DNA of 64,000 nt from Amyloporia xantha (lineage: Eukaryota; Basidiomycota; Agaricomycetes; Polyporales; Adustoporiaceae), in NCBI GenBank assembly GCA_036971615.1, contig JAYKKR010000005.1, positions 1,612,001 through 1,676,000 of the forward strand, read 5' to 3'. Positions 46,139 to 57,215 of the stretch are shown here, piece after piece. Position numbers and translations under genes: made by a program. Positions within the stretch are counted from its first letter, which is position 1, and each line of letters starts with the position of its first letter. The notes under the pieces were generated by a model. The model had not been told where the DNA came from. It did no database searches and worked only from the letters and a program-made list of their open reading frames with translations.

Positions 46139-47584
46139 ATGACGACCAACAACTCTGCTCAGTCTGACCTGCCCTTGTCGCTGATGGAACGCGCCCTGAA
46201 AGATTCTCTGCACTCCCCCTCGTTCCTTGATGTCAAGTTCTTTGCGTTCTCACGGCGATCGTATCGCGAAGACGGCGTTGTTCGAGTGGATAAGCCTCAG
46301 CATATACTTGCCATTAGCAATGTGCTGAAGAAAGTGGACTATTTTGACAAGTGTGCGTCTGCTCGATATAATGAACTGACAAAGGGATAGATTCTCAAGT
46401 GGCGAATCTACAGTACTGTCAAATGGCTTTGCCGAGTCCAGTGGCAGAGTCTCAGTCGATGCAGCATTCCCAGACGATCAGGTGCCTTACACAGACGAGT
46501 ACGACTATGAGTCGGATAGCGATCTGGAAGATGACGAGATACCCGATGTGGACGTAGATGAGGCTGCGCCCCCCGCAAGTTCTCGGCGAGGTCAGAGGCA
46601 AGACAATTAATCTGAGCAACTCATGCTGACATCTGTAGTAGATGCCAAGAAAAGAAGTACTACGAGTAGTGGTTCGTCTAGCGGACCTTTGAAGCCTCAC
46701 AATGAGCAATGCCGACAAATTGTTGTCAGAGATGCTGCATATCACACGTACGGATCATACCAAACTACAGTATCGTCCACACAACATTGTTGACTGTGGA
46801 GCAGGTGGCGCGCATTTGTGTTTTACCTCTACTTCGGGAAGGTCAATTTCCTGCCACTCAAATCCGAGGATGAGCAGAACAGAATAGCAGAGTTCACGCA
46901 AGCCATCGGCGATCCAGAAGCTGTTCCCCCATGCTCTCCGAAGTCGATGTATCGGCTAGCAGAGAAGGTATTCGCAGTCTTTGGCGGTGATCTATAACAT
47001 ACTGACGTCCGGCAGTACGGTATTCAAGACCTACAGGAGCTCGCATTCACAGCGATACGTGCCCGGCTTTCATCAAAGAACATTGTGCAGGAGATTTTTT
47101 CCAGGTTCACCTCTAGGCCAGTCCACTTCTCAGTGGGGTGGTCACGCAATGGTCTGACAATGAAACGATGTGCAGATACGAACGGGTACGGGATCTTGAG
47201 ATTGGCATGCTGCGCACGCTACATAGAGATGTCGGAGAGGCACTCTCCACTGTTTCCGAACGACTGGTCCAAGGCGAATTGCCGCATGCCGGAGAGATCC
47301 TCAAGAAGGTCTTCGACATCAAGCTGTCGAACACAAGTACATATGCTACGCAAATGAGCGGTGGCAGCACCGCCAGCGGGACGACCAAAAGCATTGAACC
47401 CGTCAAAAGTGGGTGGTCCTTGAAGCAAACGGCAAGACGAGGGCAACCGTTCAGGGGAAATGTGGCGCCTCCGCCCTTCAGATCTTTCCCCCAATCATAT
47501 TTCGCAGACAACACATCAACCATACCCTCAGGATCGCCGTGGACCACGTTTAATCCCCCGGCTTTCGAAGATGACGATGTGTGA
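46139..47584 (+). CDS. BTB/POZ-domain protein, paralogue A
   Basis: This is a cytosolic BTB protein, likely a CUL3 adaptor or scaffold by analogy; not shown. Six exons (46139-46350, 46385-46590, 46639-46747, 46805-46967, 47016-47116, 47176-47584) sum to 1200 nt, giving 399 residues. The BTB fold is split by a long acidic insertion (EYDYESDSDLEDDEIPD) between SFLDVKFFAFSRRS and the later TWRAFVFYLYFGKVNF. The characteristic PPCSPKSMYRLAEKYGIQDL and the repeat-like AIRARLSSKNIVQEIFSRFTS follow. The last exon ends in a Ser/Pro-rich tail. The fifth intron begins with GC (CTAG|GCCAGT), a GC-AG intron. It shares architecture and key motifs with the gene at 50635-52139. Confidence 0.85.
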
Positions 47585-47859
47585 TATAATTGTATGAATT
47601 ACGAATGTATAGGAATATGTACAAACTACGCTGATCTTGTATACATTGCTGATATTGTACTTTAGTAGACCATGATGGTAATACAAATGAACTGGTCACA
47701 TTCGCAGTCAACTCTGATTCTATTGTACCTCGTGAAACCTGCTTTTGCGTACAGCATCGCAGATGACGAGGCTTGATAAGAGCTCTACATTGATATTTTG
47801 AGATGCATCTGAGATTCACTCTTACAGCGCGTCGATGAGAATGCCAATATTAGTCCATG

Positions 47860-50282
47860 TTAAATAGCTCCATGTGACTTCGCCCACACCCTCCCTGGCA
47901 AACCTAATACACCCCCTCGTCTGCATACCTCCTCGAGTACATCACTGTTCAAGTCCGCCCCCATTGCACCATTAATGTTCAACGCGATCCCACGCGGCCT
48001 ACTGGGGTCGAACGCCACAGATATCTCTACCTGACCAGGCATAGGAGGCCGTTCAGGTGACAACATCAATATCCTCGCGCGGTGTGCCGGCGAGTGATGA
48101 GTACTAAGCGACATCTCCGCAGCGTCGAATAGGGGGTCTGAAGATGGGGGAGATGGTAGGTAGATGTTGACAGGGATTCGCCGTGGCGTAAATGTTCCTG
48201 CAGACGATCATAAAGTTCAGAAATCATTGTGGTCAACCAGAACACAGCCTACCTTTCAATACAGCCTGGAGGTCATCTTCGCTAGCCTCTGTATCGCCTA
48301 TTTCCTCATCATGTTGGCCGCTGAGCAGGCCCTCAGGAATCCACTGGTACCCGCTGATCGTCTCGTTCAGCCAGCACTGCTCTCTTACAATCTGGACATA
48401 ATTTAGTCAACATGTTCATCTGAATAGATGCAAACATTGCCATACCTCCAAAATGCCCCAGATTTCTTTGAGACTTCGCACAGGCACTTTCTCCAGTACG
48501 AAACCGGGCTCGTCAGGTGAAGTCAGTCGTAGCTGCAGTTGCGGGTGTGCAGATGTCGGTGATGTCTAGAGTAGAATTATGGACTTGTCAAATACGCGCA
48601 GAGGCATTGAAACGATATTACTTACGAATAAGGCAGAATATCGCTCTGGCGATATAGGATTTTCTGGATTCAGCTTGAAAGACTGTTAATAAAGAGGATG
48701 AAATGCGGTCCTATTTAACATACCAAGAGGTCGAGCCAACTTCCGGTCCCGAAAGCCATCATAGCTACATTCCCCATATGGTCCATGCCGCTGAGCGGAT
48801 TCACGACGAGCTCAATCTCCCGCATTCTAGACTGGCTCATCACGACTCCAGGATACTTGCCACCGTCCGTGAAGTCAATGATCCACGTCCACTGGGAGCT
48901 CGCGACAGCATCCGGAGTCGGAGGTACTTGAGGCAGCGTGTGGTCAATTTGCGATCCAGATGGAACAAGGGAGAACGTGGGTCTAGAGCGAAGATCCGAT
49001 ATATCCATGGCAGAGGGATCGGAAGCGGAGGCTGCGGTGGAGGAGAGGACGAGAGTTGCAATTGTTACTCCCTTGGAACGGGGATGTGCAGCGAGTTTAG
49101 AACGTACATGGCTGAAAGGGATATCGAGCTTTGGAAGTACCGATTTGGGTTCGGTCGTTCCAGCTAAGATGGATGAAAACGGGCAAGTACGCAACAGTGT
49201 AAGATATGCTTGTGGTGAGAGGTAGGTCAAGAATGATATCGACGGGCTGGTTAGATATGGCAGAGGAAGTGTGTGTGAGCGGGCGAGAAACATATCAAGT
49301 GGAGCTTGCGCACTTGTGCCACCACTATCCGAGAATGGTCAGAGAGGACAGATAGAAGTATCATTTGCAAGGACATACGCTGCGATAGCCTCAGCCTCCA
49401 TAGTTGCAAATCGCTCTGTCTCGAGGGCAAGAAGATCGATGTCACTGAACCAACGCAGTCCAGCATCTCCTTCGTTCAACGCCAGCTGGTCGAGTTGCAT
49501 CAAATATGACAGATGTTCTGAGATGAGGCGGCCGAGTCTGCCTGCTTGCAAACTATCTTGCTCCTCTGCATCCTTCTGTACTTCCGCAAGGAAATATTGT
49601 AGTCGGTCGGCCAAGAACCCATCCAGCGATAGGGATCCCTGCGTAGTCGACCCAGTAGTACCATTGGGAATAGCATAAGATGTTTTGACATTAGCCACGG
49701 CAACGAAAGGATGCTCTAGATCACTTCTGTCCACCGAAAAATCGATGTCTATCACAAGCACCTTTCCTCCCAACACGACGGTCATCCGACCATCCCGTTC
49801 CTCTTCTTTGAAGGCCTCCATACCTGCAGACGTCCCCCACGTCTCTAGTCTTGAAACGCACCAGCTAACGATAGTCGTGCGATCTAATGGGACATCTTCC
49901 CCATAAGCGATACCTGTTCGTTTGCGTAGCCCATCTAACGTTGAGCGGAGATTCTGGTCAGACTAGAAAGATCGGACATTGAGTGTGACATGTGTATCCG
50001 AAGAACTGATTCCCTGACAAGGTGGAGCGTGTGCGAAATAGTGGCTTGTTGTCGGTACAAAGACAGCAATTTGGGGTTGGCTATAGGCAGGGTAAGGTGC
50101 GAGGTGAGTGTATTTGTCAGTTGACTCGTTGCACCGATGACCTGGTGAAGTAGAGACACAGACGACTCCGGGTTGGCTGCAAAAGGATGGATAGACGAAG
50201 GTGAGAGGGCCTGTTGCGACGCTAAGTATTGCGCGCTTGATAGCGACGTTGAGATTGAGTCATAGTCATCATGCCTTTTCAT
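47860..50282 (-). CDS. MED1: Mediator complex subunit 1 (MED1)
   Basis: This is a Mediator middle-module subunit that links activators to RNA polymerase II. Exons (50282-50007, 49962-49379, 49324-48724, 48682-48626, 48565-48446, 48391-48253, 48197-47860) sum to 2115 nt, giving 704 residues. Signatures are TISHTLHLVRES early, then ETWGTSAGMEAFKEEERDGR followed by VVLGGKVLVIDIDFSVDRSD, the core of the MED1 domain. A long helical middle (DRLQYFLAEVQKDAEEQ) follows, then the region with KYPGVVMSQSRMREIELVV. The first intron is only 44 nt and its borders are the least certain; the others are canonical. It lies between two convergent BTB paralogues and is the second Mediator subunit in this window after MED31. 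Confidence 0.87.
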
Positions 50283-50634
50283 GGTGTCTCCAGCTGATTA
50301 TAGCCTTGTGTAAATAGGTCGTGGTAGTCTGGAATGGAATTGAAGGCAGGCCGCGATTTGGCATTGGCAAGTGGCCAGTGCTACAGAACACGTGATATCA
50401 CTTTCAGTGGTTAAGCGCTTACCTGAGGCTGGTTCGTATAAGGCTATGACCATTACTATGCGCCATTTACTATGCGCCATAACTTGAAACCTCCAAATTC
50501 AATGTAGCAGTCTTACGAAGTATTATACATAGGTGAGGACCTAAAAGAAATTTCCTCGCTCGTTACATGCAAACCATTCCTCAGTCGATCGGCAAAGACC
50601 CGTATGATAACAGATGGGTGTGCAATACCTGTAA
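50283..50634. other. intergenic region
   Basis: Between the MED1 start and the 3' end of the second BTB gene. Contains a direct repeat TTACTATGCGCCAT (near 50452 and 50467), otherwise nothing recognised. Confidence 0.4.
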
Positions 50635-52139
50635 TCATATGTAATAGTACGAGCCGCACTGATTGCAGTAGACCTGTGTCTGAGATCCAGTACGAGTGTG
50701 TCCATTCGGGCACTTGATGACATTCGTCGACTTTGCTTGTTGCAAGGCTGTCTTATTAGCTTCGAGATCATTGTGACTACTTGCCAACTTCTGGAAAAGA
50801 ATTGCCAGAATATCTCCGCAATGCGGCAGCTCCCCCAGAGCCATCTTAACAATCCATCTTGGCATCGCAGAAGTAACTTCAGATGGAAGATTGCTGTTCA
50901 TCAAGAAATCCACCTCGGCGTTCTGAATGTCGGCGTACCTGAAAAAGGTCGTGAGAAGGGTTACTTGCCATGGTCAAATAATTTACCGTGATGTGAAGGT
51001 CGAGAATAGCTCAACCAGAATATTGCTCGTTGACAATTTGGACTTGATATCTTGCAGGGCAAGATCTTGTAGTTTGGTAATTCCACACTGCATTCGAACA
51101 GTGTGAGATTCAAGTTCATTCGTCTAGGTTATGGGATGTGGAAATACTCACCATTTCCGCAAGACGGTACATAGACTTCGGCGAACATCTGGGAGGCTCG
51201 TGCGGCTCCTGCAGTACACTAACGTCCCCGTCCATTGGCACGTTATTCACTTGTGACTTGAGGGGGGCAAAGGCCACCTTGTCCGTGAGGACGTAGAACA
51301 CAAAGGCTTGCATCCTGATCACACATGTCAGCAACCCCTATCCTTATTCACGGTCCCCCATTGAACTCACGTTCTGTATGCCACATTACCAAAGAGCAGC
51401 TTGCGTCCATAACGTATATCTTGAACCCTATCAAAAGCTTCGCCGTGCGAAGGTGCCGCATCTCTGGATGTTTTCAAGTTGTCTAACGTGGCCGACGAGT
51501 CCTTGGACTTCTCGTAAAAGTGAGAAAGCTACAGGGAGACTCCATGAAAAATTACGACATACTTCTCCCTCACTCTGCGTGACGGCGCGTTCGGCAACGG
51601 GGATATTTTCAACAAGACGGAAGCTATCCACCTCAGGTACGTAGCTGTCGTCCCCTACAGGAGCTGCGGCGTAGATCGTTTCTGTATCGCCTTCGAGGTC
51701 GCTGTCGCATTCGTACTCGTACTCGTCAGCGGAGGAGTGCTCCGTATCATCAAGTCTAGCATCTCGGGTCCCAGGTTGACTCTCCGAGAAGCCTCCTTCT
51801 AATACTGTAAGAGCCGTACATTTAGCAATATGGCAGGAATGAATACACATGCATGTACATACAGCCTGCAAAGAAATCGGATGCTGCCCGTAATGAACTG
51901 CTATTGGCAAAGACAGGTCTCGGTCTGTCGACCACTCCCTCAGGAGTGCGGCGAGAAAAGCAGTAGATTTTCGTGTCAATAAATTCTCCTTCAATGACGG
52001 CATGCTTGAGTGCGGCCAGTAGAACATGTTCTGGAGAGGGTGGAATGGAAGGCTTCATACTTGTGAAGGCCTTCTTTCCCTTCTTCCCTTTCTTGCTGGG
52101 TACGTTAGTGGATTGTTCGACTGAAGAAAGGGAAGACAT
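50635..52139 (-). CDS. BTB/POZ-domain protein, paralogue B, with C-terminal Cys/His motif
   Basis: Six exons (52139-51863, 51804-51563, 51510-51371, 51314-51152, 51087-50987, 50938-50635) sum to 1227 nt, giving 408 residues. As in paralogue A, a BTB start (FIDTKIYCFSRRTPEGVVDR) is followed by an acidic insertion (DEYEYECDSDLEGDTE), then TMQAFVFYVLTDKVAF and the shared PPRCSPKSMYRLAE, and a last segment ending ELFSTFTSRYADIQNAEV. Intron positions match paralogue A. It differs in a basic N-terminus (SKKGKKGKKAF) and in a C-terminus with CPNGH and YCNQCGSYYY, a potential zinc-binding C-X3-H/C-X2-C arrangement that A lacks. Acceptor of exon 3 is the least sure junction. Function unknown. Confidence 0.84.
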
Positions 52140-53285
52140 AGTTCGGCGACCAACGCAAATGTTAGAGTTGGGACTCAATTTGTGCGTGAGTCTGCGCTTT
52201 AATACCTGAGAGTACAGCGCTAAATGAACTGCTACTTCCAATCGCCTTACATGTGTATGTACATGAGGTCAAACACGAGGCTTCGAGAATCTATGCTGCC
52301 ATTCAATCGACAGCACAGTAGTGATTCCACGGTGGGACTGGTGCTTGGAATACCAATCTGAGCACGGGGACTGTCCCTAAGTGGTGTTATCTTGGATTGA
52401 AGAATAATGACGGCAGAGCTGACTTACGTTTCGTCGTCGTATTAGTGTCCCACATAGATCCGAGAACTAATGGTGAACGTGATGTGGGTACGGTATCGTG
52501 CATTGAACCGGTCGGGAGTCCAGACCTAATTGCGGGCGCTCTGGAGACATCTTGAAGTATCACAGAATCATAGGTAGGGTAGGGCTCTTGACGCCTGCTT
52601 TGCTCTTCGTAAGCCCTTTGAATGGTGAGCTTGAGTCGTCGAAATCCATGCTGAGCCGATTACGCCACGACACGCCAGATCACCACGAGCAAGCACTGAT
52701 AATGAGTGAGTCTTATGAAGGATATCGTGCTGCTTTCGAAGATTGGAGAAGCATACACTCCGGCCAGCCTGTTCATGAAGAATGCGAGAAGTACATGATA
52801 GCGCAGATAAGACGAGCCTAGTATGTAAGAGGGCTCCTCCGTGTGACCCCGCTAACTTCACATCCGTCGACGCTATGGTCGTACTTGCCTTCATTCATAA
52901 CTCAAACACGGTGCAAGTGTTCTTGGATGCAATATTGTAAAGAACGATGTATCAACTTATCCCCAAAGATAGTCAAAGTCGGGGCTTACTGTTATCCCAG
53001 AGATGCTAGTGATGACCGCACGAACGAGCTGCCGCATAAGTATCTCCATGTTCAAGTTGTGGGCGAGCGTAAGCGAGCGTGTACATGTTGTTTCAAATAT
53101 GCTTGCTGTAAAGGTACTCGGGCTCCGAGCCATTCCCTTGATCTCCTGTGTCTATTCGAAGCCATTAAAGAAGTAAAAGCCATGTATCCGCAACGCAGGT
53201 AAACATTGATCTTCTTTATGATTTCGAGCATCTTGGGGAACACTGCACGCGAAACAGATCGTCACTGCCAACAGCTTGCGGCTTG
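52140..53285. other. unassigned sequence
   Basis: Promoter of BTB paralogue B, then weak coding-like stretches: plus-strand 52552-52821 (ESYEGYRAAFEDWRSIHSGQ) and 52843-53202 with a cysteine-rich patch (ACTCCFKYACCKG). No family and no consistent splice model. They may be gene or transposon remnants. Confidence 0.35.
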
Positions 53286-53287
53286 TA

Positions 53288-53893
53288 CAGTAGACAATCT
53301 CATAATGCATGAGCTCGTGATGCATAAAATGTCATAATGCATGAGCTGAGCCGGGGACCAACGTCGTCCGCGGATATTTATGCATACTATTTCATAATGC
53401 ATAATGCATAGCCATATTGGGGTTATGCATTATTATATAGAGGGGTTTTACCATGTTTCGAATCGAAATTTATGCATTTGTGAATCACACCCGCGCGTAA
53501 AAATTGCGTGAACACTTTTGATCAGCATACTTGAAGCATTAGACGGTTCCGAAGCTTCAGGCATACCTTTGCCCGGACATCAACACACTTGCCAACCATG
53601 TCAAAGCTTGACTTCACGTGTCAGACACAGACAAGTTTGGAGTCTGCTTGGGGTCTCAAAGAGTAATTTTCTTATGTTCTCATTGAATATCGCACATACT
53701 AGCTACATATTCCTATAAATCGCACCGGACACTTCACCGTATTGCGCACAAAGATGAGTGGCTGACAGGCTGTGACATTTTTGGCTGGAGGTCACATTGA
53801 TCACACAACGTGACACCAGACGTGACCCATATGGTCATGCATAAGATCTCATAATGCATAAGCCGACCCTATGCATTATGAGATTGTCTACTG
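53288..53893. mobile_element. Tc1/mariner-like MITE, 23 bp perfect inverted repeats, TA target site
   Basis: The ends are perfect 23 bp inverted repeats beginning CAGTAGACAATCTCATAATG, each flanked by TA, the hallmark duplication of Tc1/mariner/pogo-type insertion. Inside, the palindromic decamer-like unit CATAATGCAT and shorter ATGCAT variants recur many times, clustered toward both ends. No transposase frame is present (606 bp). It sits 127 bp from the next transposon. Confidence 0.88.
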
Positions 53894-54020
53894 TACCAAT
53901 AAATCGACCGTGACCAGCCGTGACCGTGATTCACTGATCGCGCGACGTGTTAGGCCTTCGTTCTAGTCTCGAACCCAGACGTTCCACAGGGCTCCTCTGC
54001 ACACCCCCCCTCGCTGCGCT

Positions 54021-54693
54021 AGGACCCCCGAATATGGGAGGGTATCCATGATCCTGATACGGACAAAAATCTCTCCTGGGGAACCCTGATCCCTGATTTT
54101 TTCCGGACGGATTTCGCCTTCGGCGACTCGATCCCTGAGCGGATATCCAGACATTTTTGACCAATTATCTGGGAGCCTGATCTACTCGCAGACAAAACCT
54201 CTGCCGGATTGCCGGCAGCCGGGGACCCGGGAAACATCTGATAGGCTGACCAGAGTTTGTCGCCGATCCCCTGACCAATACCAATTATCCACAAAGGTAT
54301 TCAAGGTGGTGTTCAAGTTGGACCTCACGCGCGGCCCAACGTCTCGGATATCCATCTGAGCTGCCGACACCGGTCCCTGCTTTCAGGTGACAGTGTAACG
54401 GGCGTTCTGATGCCAGAAGTCCTTTGTGACCGATTAAACTAACAGTTAACCGTGAAATTGAGGACATCAAAGCATGTGTTTCCATATTTTAGTGCTTTTG
54501 GACACCCTGATCCACCCAAACCGGACAAATTGCAGCTAAGGCTATGAATAAGACAAATCCCGGACATCTGACCAATAGTGATACATAAGATTCACTCTGC
54601 CTAAGTATATGACACGACGCGATTTTTACCGGACATGAATGCCACTTTTTGAAAATTCGGGATCAGGGATATTCTCCTATATTCGGGGGTCCT
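54021..54693. mobile_element. non-autonomous DNA transposon, family AGGACCCCCG, copy 2
   Basis: Begins AGGACCCCCGAATAT and ends with its reverse complement. The inverted repeat runs about 35 bp with four or five mismatches. The direct repeat GCTGCGCT flanks it at 54013-54020 and 54694-54701, an 8 bp target duplication. The terminal 12 bases equal those of the element at 22545-23100, so both are members of one family, but interior sequence and length (673 against 556 bp) differ. No transposase frame was seen. Confidence 0.87.
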
Positions 54694-54701
54694 GCTGCGC
54701 T

Positions 54702-56851
54702 CGCTCGGTCAGCCACCGCCACAGCTGGGTTCGAATTTTACTGATGGATGAATCTGAACGAATCTGACGTTCCTGAAAATTTCTCACGGAAGGGGGGTGC
54801 ACTGTGCAGAGAGCCCTGTAGAACCGCGCGAAGCCCATCCTCCAGGAGGTCGTGGGAACGAGACTAGCCTTCGTTCGAACTTCGAAGTGATCTATCGCTT
54901 CAGTATTTCAACGCGACTTATATGCAGTAAGTAGAACGAAATGTCCCAATGTACTCTAATTAGCTAGGTGAGTGTCGATGATGTGACTATCTCTATACAG
55001 CATGCAGACGACTTTTACAGCAGAGTGTATTGTGAGTCGAGGGGCTACGAGTTTTTTTTGAAATTCTACGAATTTATACTCCCTCCTAGTAAGTGCATGT
55101 AGAGTGCCGGACATAGTAAGGAATGTGGGCTCCGCGCACAATTTGGACTCGCATCATCGCGAAGCCCCAACGCGGCGTCGCCGCCTCTCAGGCGCAGGTT
55201 TCCCCGGATAAGTTGAAGCTACGAGTCAGCGGCCAACAGCTGTCGAATCTCGGACTTGAGGACTGGAGGATTTGCTTCTGGCGTCATTGTCTCCACCATT
55301 CAGAGAATGTGGCCTACTGCGATTATTGCCCAGAAGCTTGGTCATCAGAGTATCTGTGCCGCCTCTGTGGTTGGAACTGAAGTTGTGCGCTCCCATGTTG
55401 TTCATTTTTCAATGTCGAGTTTACGATATCTGTCAATCCGGTAACTCACAACTTATTCAGGGTGCCATATTTTTCCTTGTCTGTCCTTCAAGCATCTCAA
55501 TCTATCTGGGTGCTGCGGTTTATGGTATGACATTTGTCTTTGCATCTATGGAGGTACGTTGAAAAGTTACCGGTGACGACTAGATCACTGGTGCCGTCAA
55601 TTCCTGTACAGTCAGCAGCGGAGTTCTGCCCGTCGTCACCTTGTGAAATCGTTGATGGTGCCACACACACTCCAGCGATCGTTCAGCACGTCCATTTTTC
55701 AGTCCATGCAGATTCTTACTAGTCACGCGTAGATTCGCTCATCAACTCGCAGCAAGTACTGCAGTTGAATGCCACACATTGAATACAGGCTCTCTCCGCC
55801 CCATTGATTCGGACATATTTTGATCGCCGCAGGATGAACGATGGGCGCTCCAACGCCTTAGGATTAGCTGTAACTCAGGCGCTTACAGGTGCCAAACATC
55901 GTTTGTATTCCCATATGCGATTATGTCTACTCGGCACCCATGTCTGTCCCACGACTTCTCTTTCCTTTCCTTCTTGAAAACCACTGCCTCATCTCAAGTG
56001 ACGACCGGCGACTTATAAAAATGAGACCCGCTCGTCTGACCACATTGCATCTTGCTCAAACCGCACCGATCAAACCAGACTTCGGAGGTCTAGGCCACCT
56101 TGCTTAATGAACTCAGTACTGAGTACTGAGCAGGACCCTACGGTAACCAAATTGCTCCATATGAGACCTGGTCTAGGAAAGTCTGGTCCCTCGCTGGTCG
56201 AACGTTGGTCATTCCCTGGCGTCACTGCATTGAGCTCTGGATTTCCCTCATCCTAGTGTGAGGCTTCCAGAGGGACCGCAGCCTCCTCTCGCCTCAGTTC
56301 CAGGTCTCGGTGTCTTGACATACGTCCTGAAATCATTCTCCAAGCCGTGATGTGCATATTCTGCTGGATATCGAGCTGAAAAGCGTGAGTACCAATATTT
56401 TCGACGCATACTAGCTTGCACGTCCCAAATAGCCAAATAACCTGTTTTCTCGCAGGAGCTAAAGCTAATGCTGCGGCGGTGACATTCGTATAGGAAGGAA
56501 ACATGCCTTACAGATATTCAGAGGGCTTGCGCAGACAGCCTGCCAACGACATGCACCTCGTCGGCTGCAATCTGTCCGACGGTCGCTTGCATAGTATTCA
56601 ACGAGAGACCCGCCCATAGCTTGGAGACGCGTTCGGATGCACCACACCCGCTGTATGTCATGATCGAGCGTACACGATGCAGACAGAATTCCGAATATTG
56701 AAATGCGGTTTCCTCGGTGAGCACACAGCTGGCCGCAATGTACTGGACTCTCTTATAAGAGGTGGAACATGAGAGGAGGATGGGCAGAGCAACCATATTC
56801 GAGCTGTACAGCCTCCTCTCCCCGAATCCTACATTGTTTGATAGCAACAAG
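54702..56851. other. unassigned 2.1 kb region
   Basis: No recognised gene. Coding-like stretches at 55123-55380 (+, ends in a Cys-rich YCDYCPEAW...CRLCGWN) and 56253-56504 (-) have no family. A minus-strand frame next to the first dsRBM gene is listed separately. Confidence 0.35.
56518..56850 (-). CDS. unidentified reading frame head to head with dsRBM gene A
   Basis: A 110-codon frame with reasonable amino-acid composition (SYKRVQYIAASCVLTEETAF, GLSLNTMQATVGQIAADEVH). It starts two bases from the dsRBM gene on the opposite strand; an internal ATG near 56793 would leave more room for promoters. No family is recognised and no splice partners are evident. It could be chance. Confidence 0.2.
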   Translation of the reverse strand: MLLSNNVGFGERRLYSSNMVALPILLSCSTSYKRVQYIAASCVLTEETAFQYSEFCLHRVRSIMTYSGCGASERVSKLWAGLSLNTMQATVGQIAADEVHVVGRLSAQAL

Positions 56852-57215
56852 ATGACGACGAATCAACAGGATGGAAGGGACCGTGCGTGATAAACATCAC
56901 TATTCACAGACATAACCCACTGATTCCCCGGCACAGATTGGAGGACTGAACTCAATAACTATCTGCAAGGCAATCTCAACCAAAATTATGAACTGACTTG
57001 GGTGATGAGTCAAACTGGTCCAAACCATGCTCCGACCTGGACAGCGATTGCGAAGCGTGAGTTTTGCTATTCCCCAAAATTCGGCTCCTGTTTTGATTCA
57101 ACTTCATATCACAGTTAACCGGGTGGAATGGGGCAGAGGAACTGGTCCTGACCAAGGCTCTGCCAAGGAGGCTGCGGCTAAGATAGTCTGCGCTGCGCTC
57201 AGAGCGCTCAGATGA
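56852..57215 (+). CDS. single-domain double-stranded-RNA-binding-motif mini-protein A
   Basis: The encoded 83-residue protein is one dsRBM with almost no flanking sequence. Three exons (56852-56882, 56937-57056, 57115-57215) sum to 252 nt, both introns in phase 1. The fold order is clear: helix 1 (HWRTELNNYLQGN), strands (YELTWVMSQTGPNHAPTWTA then LNRVEWGRGTG) and helix 2 (SAKEAAAKIVCAALRAL). GPNHAPTW matches the loop that contacts the RNA minor groove in canonical dsRBMs. The Lys-rich start of helix 2 (KKxAK in canonical domains) is reduced to AKEAAAK, so RNA affinity may be weak or altered. Intron positions equal those of the two related genes at 59.8 and 62.6 kb. Function unknown. Confidence 0.75.

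Noticed and set aside
53288..53893. CRISPR-like array because of repeated CATAATGCAT units
   Set aside because: Repeats are short palindromes at irregular spacing inside a TA-flanked inverted-repeat element of a eukaryotic genome.
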